In this document: piece by piece, positions 23,801 through 27,810 of the stretch
Layout: each line of letters begins with the position of its first letter
Numbering within the stretch: position 1 is the stretch's first letter
DNA from: a virus
IMG/VR virus record: IMGVR_UViG_3300030101_002344
Location: 22,485 to 50,294 of that record
Length of the DNA stretch: 27,810 nt
Direction: 5' to 3' (one strand)
Program-made: the position numbers and the translations under genes
Notes under the pieces: model-generated
The model's input: only the letters and a program-made list of their open reading frames with translations
What the model was told of the DNA's origin: nothing
The model's database searches: none

Positions 23801-24715
23801 GAGTTTGCACAACCATTTATATCAGAATCTATTTGGACAGAAGCAGTAGCAGATATTATAGCTAGAGGTGGTAGAACTAGAGATGGTTTCCAAGTATTTA
23901 ACCCACAAGATACAGCTGGTGACAAAGCATATAAGATCATGGGTCACCTGGTAGAAGCACAGATGCCATTCTCACTTAACCAATTAAAAAGATTAGATCA
24001 ATCTATTGAGTCTGTTGATGTAATACAAAAAGGTAAGTTTGATAAGTTTGGACAAGCGTATGAGTTTGGTGATGAGTTTGCAGGTTTATTTGGTTTTAGA
24101 TCTGTAGCAGTTAATCCAGACAGAACTTTAAAATTTAAAGTTGCAGATTACCAAAGAGGTGTAAGGGAATCTAGACAATTGTTTACTAGAGAAGCTTTAC
24201 GTGGTGGACCAATTGATCCAAGTGAAATAGTAGACTCATACATAAATGCAAACAGAGCTTTGTTTGGTGTAAGAAAAAATTTTAAATTAGATTTAGATGC
24301 AGCAAACACATTAGGTATTAGTCAATCAGGTTTAAGAAACTCTACAGATAGACTTTCAAATGTAGAGGTTGCTTCAGTTGTTAATAATTTATTTAGACCA
24401 ATAAATATATCACCAGAAATACAACAAGCGTTTGCAGAAAATGCAGCAAAGATTGGTGAAGCAAATCCTTTTCTTGCAGCACAAAGCGCACTAGCTAATT
24501 TACAAAACGCTATGGCTAGAGTATCTTTATTAGATCCAGAGTTTCCAGTATTTGAAAACCCTCTACTACCTATTACACAGGACACACCTTTCACACCACA
24601 AACGTTGAATTTACCTGGTGTTGATGCAAATATTATTAATAATCCTAATGCAGCAGGGTCTTTTTCTAACTTGACAACAGAGCAAAAACTGCGATTATTA
24701 TTTCCAACAGGATAA
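20807..24715 (+). CDS. Large internal virion protein (1302 aa)
   Basis: This is the largest gene, with TAGGAGT before the ATG. The N-terminal 60 residues include a hydrophobic stretch ('ILAGVGSGLLAIPKGFFSLG'). Gly-rich patches follow ('FIGGAIGGGVGEATFVGD' and 'GALFTGVIAGTGKVIKK'). The middle is long, charged and helical. Around residue 850 lies 'FVSFPAEIARTGTNIVRRG', followed by a possible membrane-contact segment ('GMGATTIAVPAATAEAFAAI'). Then come 'DDFIAGMFGSMSEFAQPFIS' and a Pro/Thr/Asn-rich tail. Large proteins of this style lie last in the virion module of marine short-tailed phages and are probably ejected like T7 gp15/gp16. No transglycosylase or protease motif was found by eye. Confidence 0.55.
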   Translation: MASLRELEIQQAESNNRVGTIESILAGVGSGLLAIPKGFFSLGATLLDLGVDQNRAARVEAFFDDLTTLDEKAEATVAGQITEALVNIGIPATAGFRVGSKIAVDAMKAAKAGKYFKPTSQVKKLADDVVNLNTKGKTNRFIGGAIGGGVGEATFVGDVEQIGTFGDLIGGPTEIDRETDDPLTDLLNRVKFGTEGALFTGVIAGTGKVIKKLTNRNKNITDSNDKIDRFIDKIASGFRARSGKTQEFFDIERTNIGERSADAVKAKNISRELDIAIDKIFPPFRNIANRTNQKKRDELLKDINELLLSGDAQIDDLGYAKFGALDQTKKEALLKKLQDLKVDEETMGTIFGSLTTIRDKWADLFSNLGRTLGKNEIQEFKKLFGNKFKNYIGATYDVFQNKSILPFFAYTPTREAIDRAKEVFKSSAKEAGKDLTDLEAEQIVANALKDPNLPKGFRLDKPSDVIFKVPDFFVNRTVLDETLQRRTAQPLVSIGEIKSKADREVFEELFGKQRNPMQTIIGATAKLSMLTRRNMFYRDLLKKNDEVAELFRSGTSNVKPFLARSEDEARELFGTDYQLVEVIDPAKRLTVDAGKGVKKEVLDKNNLAMGATNPFGESQFFARPGVAKALKDTGLTQQEPGMLGQLYQSLVLYPKGLSQVAKTILSPVTHMRNFVSASFFATANGIIPDGEAIKMAYQALQTPLKGTRMQNDLYEELLQLGVVNSNVRLGDLTRLLEDVNFGETMTADKGFRMLLKPLSKLKSVSQDLYTAEDDFWKIASWAMEKSRLEKNLTNAGLTKGQSFIRNGIETTFDDNFLKKEAADIIKNNVPNYDYVSDFVKGLRKLPIGNFVSFPAEIARTGTNIVRRGLREINEEIILPDGTKVKPFQAIGYTRLFGMGATTIAVPAATAEAFAAIYDVTDEEREALRRYVADWSKNSTLLPIKDEEGNFKYIDFSHANAYDTLVRPIQTILNQVADGRTDEDGMMDDFIAGMFGSMSEFAQPFISESIWTEAVADIIARGGRTRDGFQVFNPQDTAGDKAYKIMGHLVEAQMPFSLNQLKRLDQSIESVDVIQKGKFDKFGQAYEFGDEFAGLFGFRSVAVNPDRTLKFKVADYQRGVRESRQLFTREALRGGPIDPSEIVDSYINANRALFGVRKNFKLDLDAANTLGISQSGLRNSTDRLSNVEVASVVNNLFRPINISPEIQQAFAENAAKIGEANPFLAAQSALANLQNAMARVSLLDPEFPVFENPLLPITQDTPFTPQTLNLPGVDANIINNPNAAGSFSNLTTEQKLRLLFPTG

Positions 24716-24717
24716 TT

Positions 24718-24897
24718 ATGGCTAAACGATCGGCATTACAAAAAATAGAAGACCATGAAAAGCTTTGCAGAATTATGCAGAAGCAGACGTTCGAACAAAT
24801 AAAAGAAATGAAAGAACGTATTAGAAGAATTGAATATATGATTGTTGCTGGAATGGGATCTATGATTCTAGCTTTAGTCATGAACTACATGAAATAA
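24718..24897 (+). CDS. Small membrane protein, holin-like candidate (59 aa)
   Basis: The ATG lies 2 bases after the previous stop, and the frame ends in TAA at 24895-24897. Residues 1-40 are charged and helical with coiled-coil-like spacing ('EHEKLCRIMQKQTFEQIKE'-like region, 'MKERIRRIEY'). Residues 41-57 ('MIVAGMGSMILALVMNY') form one membrane span. This layout (cytoplasmic coiled coil plus C-terminal anchor) is that of XhlA/BhlA-type phage lysis proteins. It is first of three overlapping genes ending with a peptidase endolysin, so it likely controls membrane disruption. The topology evidence is simple hydropathy by eye. Confidence 0.6.
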   Translation: MAKRSALQKIEDHEKLCRIMQKQTFEQIKEMKERIRRIEYMIVAGMGSMILALVMNYMK

Positions 24898-25061
24898 TGA
24901 CAGCTAGTTTTGGTATTGGAATGTTTTTTTATGGTATGGCCTGTATATGTATAGGAGCTATTGCTGTATACTATGTTATAAATAAATTAAATAAAACTCC
25001 AGAAGAAATAGAACAAGAAGAAAACGAAAAATATTTAAACGAACTAAAGGGTAAACTATGA
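24897..25061 (+). CDS. Small membrane protein in lysis cassette (54 aa)
   Basis: The ATG overlaps the previous stop (TAATGA), and its TGA overlaps the endolysin ATG (ATGA). Residues 5-28 ('FGIGMFFYGMACICIGAIAV') form one membrane span with two cysteines. Residues 29-54 are strongly charged ('NKTPEEIEQEENEKYLNELK') and may extend outward or inward as a helix. It may be a holin/antiholin partner or a short inner-membrane spanin-like protein. The 'GMAC' before a Cys is only a weak lipobox, so lipoprotein is unlikely. It is supported by the cassette order rather than by similarity. Confidence 0.55.
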   Translation: MTASFGIGMFFYGMACICIGAIAVYYVINKLNKTPEEIEQEENEKYLNELKGKL

Positions 25062-25534
25062 ATTTAACGCGGAACTTTACTCTCTCAGAGCTTACTAAAA
25101 GCGACACTGCCATACGTAAAGGCATAAATAATAATCCTAGTGCAGAACAAGTAGAAAAATTAAAAGCATTATGTGAAAATATTTTACAACCAGTTCGTGA
25201 CCATTTTGGCAGGGTTAAGATCACTAGCGGTTTTCGTAGCGTAGATTTGTGTCTTGCCATCGGCAGCTCAAGTAACAGCCAGCATGCAAAAGCTGAAGCG
25301 GCAGATTTCGAATGTGTTGGCGTAGACAATGCAGAACTAGCTGACTGGATTAAAAGTAATTTACCCTATGATCAATTGATAGTCGAGTACTACACTCCAG
25401 GCGAACCCAACTCGGGCTGGATACATTGTAGTTATGTTGAAGGAACTCCAAGAGCTTCTTACCTTTGGGCATATAAATCAGAAGGTAAAACAAAATATAA
25501 ACCTATTATTGGTAAAGCTAAAGATTTAGTTTAA
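25058..25534 (+). CDS. Peptidase M15-type endolysin
   Basis: This 158-aa protein matches the M15A family of zinc peptidases that cut peptidoglycan peptide stems. 'NFTLSELTKSDTA' begins the domain, and 'PVRDHFGRVKITSGFRS' (45-61) is typical. His76 and Asp83 in 'SQHAKAEAADFE' and His123 in 'GWIHCSY' are the zinc ligands. It starts on ATGA within the preceding small membrane-protein gene, completing a membrane-protein/endolysin lysis unit. Unlike its neighbours, four of its six Arg codons are CGN and its middle is noticeably GC-richer, so it may have been acquired recently from another phage or host. No signal peptide is seen, so it needs the holin for release. Confidence 0.85.
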   Translation: MNLTRNFTLSELTKSDTAIRKGINNNPSAEQVEKLKALCENILQPVRDHFGRVKITSGFRSVDLCLAIGSSSNSQHAKAEAADFECVGVDNAELADWIKSNLPYDQLIVEYYTPGEPNSGWIHCSYVEGTPRASYLWAYKSEGKTKYKPIIGKAKDLV

Positions 25535-25606
25535 CATCCATAGCATACACATAACAAGACTAATCCATAGTCCCATTCTTACAATAACTCCTGGTCTTAA
25601 ATCCAT
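25526..25606 (-). CDS. Possible 26-aa hydrophobic peptide overlapping helicase end
   Basis: On the minus strand, ATG at 25606-25604 lies within the last codons of the helicase gene and reads 'MDLRPGVIVRMGLWISLVMC' onward to a TAA at 25528-25526, 26 residues in all. It has one hydrophobic segment ('VRMGLWISLVMCMLWML'). Stop/start overlap with the gene in front is like real genes in this genome. The frame fills the otherwise empty gap and ends 9 bases inside the opposing endolysin gene. Length is too small to exclude chance. Comparison with relatives would decide. Confidence 0.35.
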   Translation of the reverse strand: MDLRPGVIVRMGLWISLVMCMLWMLN

Positions 25607-27030
25607 GCTTTCAATTCCTCTCCCATTATCTGTGTAGCTATATCTACTTTCTTACGTAGAGCTTTTACTATTCGCGTGTCTACAGTATTCTCACATATAA
25701 TGTCAATGTAAGTCATAGGTTTTTCTTGACCGATACGATCTATTCTAGCCTCTGACTGCTGTCTTTTCTCTAGGTCGTAGCCATTTGAATAGTATATCAT
25801 AGTGCTAGCAGCTGTAAGTGTAATACCGTAACCACCAGTTTGGGTCGTTCCTACAAAGAACCGGACTCCGGAATCGGGGTCCTGAAATTTCTGTATATTA
25901 CTTTGTCTTTCTTCTTGTGGCGTAAGACCATAGTAGTCTACAAAAGTACCTTCTCCATATTCTTTTGATAGTGCATTTATTATATTATGTACATCTCTTT
26001 GAAACTGGGCCCAGATAACAACCTTGCCTTCTACTTCATCTAATAGATCTAACAGCTCACCAATTCTATTGTTTGGCATCTCTTTGATTGTACCATCATC
26101 AGCCGTGAAGTGACCACAAGTTATCTGTTGTAGTCTCATTAGCTGAGTCAATACCGTAGCTGTAGACATCATCTTACCATCTAGCTGTGCATGAGCTAGC
26201 TTCTGCATCTGTAGGTATGCTTTACTTTGTTCTGGTGTAAGCAATACTTCTCTCTTCATAAATGTTTTCTTAGGTAAATCTAGACATTCATCTTTTAATA
26301 CTCTGTAAGAAAATGCTTTTAATTTATCAGACAGCTCATCTAGATTTCTGTAACCAACTACAATTTGTACGGACCTACCACTAAAGTTTGCTGTTCTCAT
26401 GACAGCATATCTAGTTCTAAATGCATAGTAAGAATTAAAACCAAGTAGTTCATCTTCTAGAAACTCACATTGTTTATATAGATCTAGTGGTGATTTAGTT
26501 ACAGGTGAACCTGTAAGTATTCTTCTGTATGTTGCAAGCTTACCAAGTGTTACAATATTTTTTGTACGTTTAGCTTCTGGGTTTTTTATTGTAGTAGACT
26601 CATCAATAGCCATCAATGCTCTGTGTGAATTTAAAAACTTTTCTGCAAACGCTACACCTTTTTTAGTAGACAAAGATTCTACATTCATAACCAATACATG
26701 TAAGTCTTCACCTGTTTCAAATAGTGAGTCTAATTTTCTTTGTTGCTTTACATTAATTAAAGACTGCCATAAAATATTTTTATGTTCTATATGATCTACT
26801 AAGTGTGTAGGTATCTCACCTTCGTGCCAGTTTTTTACTACACCTTTTGGTGCCACAATTAGAACACCATTGATCTTACCATTATCATAAAGCATAGATA
26901 TGTTATCTATTAATACTTTAGATTTACCTGTACCCATCTCCATAAAGTATGCAAAGTATGGTCGCTCCCATGACATTTCTAAAGCTTTGAGCTGATGCTC
27001 GTATGGCTTTGTCTTAAATTTATAATTCAT
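25597..27030 (-). CDS. SNF2-type (superfamily 2) helicase/translocase
   Basis: A 477-aa protein from the ATG at 27030. It carries the SNF2/SF2 motifs in order: motif I at 31-37 (EMGTGKS, Lys36 in the Walker A), motif II at 143-146 (DEST in place of DEAH), motif III at 172-176 (LTGSP). Motif V is at about 399-405 (GGYGITL) and motif VI at 425-435 (QSEARIDRIGQ). An upstream in-frame ATG (27144) would run through the promoter region and the opposing gene, so 27030 is preferred. The leader has AAGAAG as a modest ribosome binding site. Such ATP-driven dsDNA translocases occur in many marine phages and may act in replication, recombination or host-DNA remodelling. It is the only long gene on this strand here. 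Confidence 0.85.
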   Translation of the reverse strand: MNYKFKTKPYEHQLKALEMSWERPYFAYFMEMGTGKSKVLIDNISMLYDNGKINGVLIVAPKGVVKNWHEGEIPTHLVDHIEHKNILWQSLINVKQQRKLDSLFETGEDLHVLVMNVESLSTKKGVAFAEKFLNSHRALMAIDESTTIKNPEAKRTKNIVTLGKLATYRRILTGSPVTKSPLDLYKQCEFLEDELLGFNSYYAFRTRYAVMRTANFSGRSVQIVVGYRNLDELSDKLKAFSYRVLKDECLDLPKKTFMKREVLLTPEQSKAYLQMQKLAHAQLDGKMMSTATVLTQLMRLQQITCGHFTADDGTIKEMPNNRIGELLDLLDEVEGKVVIWAQFQRDVHNIINALSKEYGEGTFVDYYGLTPQEERQSNIQKFQDPDSGVRFFVGTTQTGGYGITLTAASTMIYYSNGYDLEKRQQSEARIDRIGQEKPMTYIDIICENTVDTRIVKALRKKVDIATQIMGEELKAWI

Positions 27031-27050
27031 AATATTTTTCTTCTTTCTAG

Positions 27051-27078
27051 TTGACAAAATATATAACATCTTTATATT
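27051..27078 (+). promoter_or_regulatory. Promoter for rightward early operon
   Basis: Perfect TTGACA -35 (27051-27056), 16-base spacer, TATATT -10 (27073-27078, 5 of 6). Expected start of transcription is near 27084-27086, directly before the ATG at 27087. It overlaps the leftward promoter below on the other face. Confidence 0.75.
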
Positions 27079-27087
27079 GATTGTCAA
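27058..27087 (-). promoter_or_regulatory. Promoter for leftward helicase gene
   Basis: On the minus strand TTGACA (27087-27082), 18-base spacer, TATATT (27063-27058). Predicted start near 27051, giving a leader of about 21 bases before the helicase ATG at 27030. The -35 arms of both promoters form the inverted repeat TTGACAA/TTGTCAA. Confidence 0.6.
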
Positions 27088-27443
27088 TGTCAGAAAGAAT
27101 AGTTTATTTAGTGCAAGACGTACCTGGTACACAAGCTGGAACACCTAAAATAAATATTGTAGGTGCTAGAGAATACGGTGAAGTAAAATCGTTGTTACCA
27201 GAATTATCTCAAATAATTTTTTCACCTGGTCCATTAATTTTTAAATTAAGAAAACTTTTAAAAGATTTTAGACCTGATGATTATTTATTATTAACAGGTG
27301 ATCCTGCTATCATAGGTGTTGCATGTTCTATTGTATCTGATATTACAAATGGAAAATATAATTTACTCAAATGGGACAGACAAGAAAGAAAATACTATCC
27401 TATTAAAATTAATTTATACGAGAAAGGAAAAATAGATGAGTGA
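27087..27443 (+). CDS. Conserved marine-phage early protein, unknown function
   Basis: A 118-aa protein from the ATG at 27087 (a TTG two codons upstream is within the promoter and not used). It begins 'MSERIVYLVQDVPGTQAG', then 'TPKINIVGAREYGEV', 'SQIIFSPGPLIFKLRKLLKD' and 'DDYLLLTGDPAIIGVA'. It ends in a 'LLKWDRQERKYYPIKINLYE' stretch. This is a soluble alpha/beta protein and is a common early-operon gene in marine phages, but I do not know its function. The predicted transcript starts at or next to the ATG, so it may be translated leaderless. It overlaps the next gene by 8 bases. Confidence 0.65.
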   Translation: MSERIVYLVQDVPGTQAGTPKINIVGAREYGEVKSLLPELSQIIFSPGPLIFKLRKLLKDFRPDDYLLLTGDPAIIGVACSIVSDITNGKYNLLKWDRQERKYYPIKINLYEKGKIDE

Positions 27444-27810
27444 ACTAACACAAAAATTCCCAGCAGCAACTGATGGGATTAATTTTGAGGAAGATCAAAG
27501 AGAAGATCTTAACTCAGTAAACGATGCAAAATCATTATCAGATCAAGTTGTTAAATTAAAACAATTAGAAGATGATTTGGTACAAAAAGAAAAAGAATTA
27601 AAAGAACTGAAACGACACATCGATTTAGTTTCTGGTGAGGTTATACCTACCATGATGCAAGAGATGAATATCTCTACATTAAAACTAGCAGATGGTTCTT
27701 CAGTTGAAGTTAAACCAGTTTATGGCGCTTCTATTACAGTAGCAAATAAAGAAGCAGCCTATACATGGCTTCGAGAAAACGGCCTGGGTGATCTTATTAA
27801 AAATGAGATT
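27436..27810 (+). CDS. Conserved marine-phage early/replication-region protein, partial
   Basis: ATG at 27436 overlaps the previous gene. The frame is open through the window's end, giving 125 residues. It starts 'MSELTQKFPAATDGINFEED' and has a long coiled coil (about 33-62, 'KQLEDDLVQKEKELKELKRH'). A small domain follows with 'GEVIPTMMQEMNISTLKLAD', 'VKPVYGASITVANKEAAYTW' and 'LRENGLGDLIKN'. Similar proteins lie beside replication genes in marine phages. No catalytic motif is visible. AAAGGAAAAA upstream acts as ribosome binding site. The 3' end is outside the window. Confidence 0.65.
   Translation, partial: MSELTQKFPAATDGINFEEDQREDLNSVNDAKSLSDQVVKLKQLEDDLVQKEKELKELKRHIDLVSGEVIPTMMQEMNISTLKLADGSSVEVKPVYGASITVANKEAAYTWLRENGLGDLIKNEI

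Noticed and set aside
25558-25572. Small hairpin GACTA-ATCCA-TAGTC in the convergent gap
   Set aside because: A 5-bp AT-containing stem without T-tract is too weak to call a terminator. It also lies inside the possible 26-aa frame.
1-27810. tRNA genes, CRISPR arrays, insertion sequences, integrase or attachment site
   Set aside because: I saw no cloverleaf-like element, no regularly spaced identical repeats, no transposase or integrase motifs and no tRNA-like end sequence. Absence by eye is not proof.

Overview
This window is most likely part of the genome of a short-tailed (podovirus-like) marine dsDNA phage. The sequence is AT-rich with strong AGA preference for arginine. Genes are packed head to tail, with TAATG and ATGA stop/start overlaps. 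Many proteins are of types familiar from uncultured marine, pelagiphage and cyanophage genomes. An AT-rich marine alphaproteobacterial host such as SAR11 would fit, but nothing here proves the host. Terminase, portal, major capsid, RNA polymerase and DNA polymerase are not in the window. Its left edge seems to lie just after an upstream structural gene, and its right edge enters a replication/early region.

Layout, left to right. (1) 1-181 is a non-coding leader with a hairpin and a strong ribosome binding site. It precedes a small beta-rich decoration-like protein (182-571), which is closed by a strong terminator (583-608). (2) 623-3105 holds small beta proteins and the neck: two adaptor-like proteins (1215 and 2434) flanking a conserved virion protein (1940). 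(3) 3119-8786 is a fibre region with small structural proteins, three tandem paralogous glycine-rich fibre/adhesin genes, and one conserved marine-phage protein. (4) 8805-11732 is a tight cassette of four predicted 2-oxoglutarate/Fe(II) oxygenases of different subfamilies, plus a possible degenerate fifth member. A putative terminator ends it. (5) 11801-13567 has two solenoid-like repeat proteins sharing the same end caps (9 versus 3 repeats) and a tail-fibre-type protein. (6) 13578-16265 has the tail nozzle-like protein and three small genes, one of 55 aa. (7) 16265-24715 has five probable internal virion/DNA-ejection proteins, ending with one of 1302 aa. (8) 24718-25534 is a lysis cassette: two tiny membrane proteins and an M15-type peptidase endolysin. 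(9) On the minus strand (27030-25597) lies an SNF2-type helicase. (10) A 37-bp region of overlapping back-to-back promoters (27051-27087) separates it from a rightward early operon (27087 onward), whose second gene runs off the edge.

How the parts work together: regions 1-7 build the virion (head surface, neck, nozzle, fibres, ejected proteins) and region 8 releases it. Regions 9-10 start the early/replication genes. The most interesting combination is the oxygenase cassette next to Gly/Pro/Asn/Asp-rich fibres, which suggests, without proving it, that the phage hydroxylates its own adhesins. A second theme is modular reuse: one beta-domain recurs in five virion proteins, another is inserted in both a neck protein and the nozzle, and a GGLAD/GG-type motif recurs among internal virion proteins.
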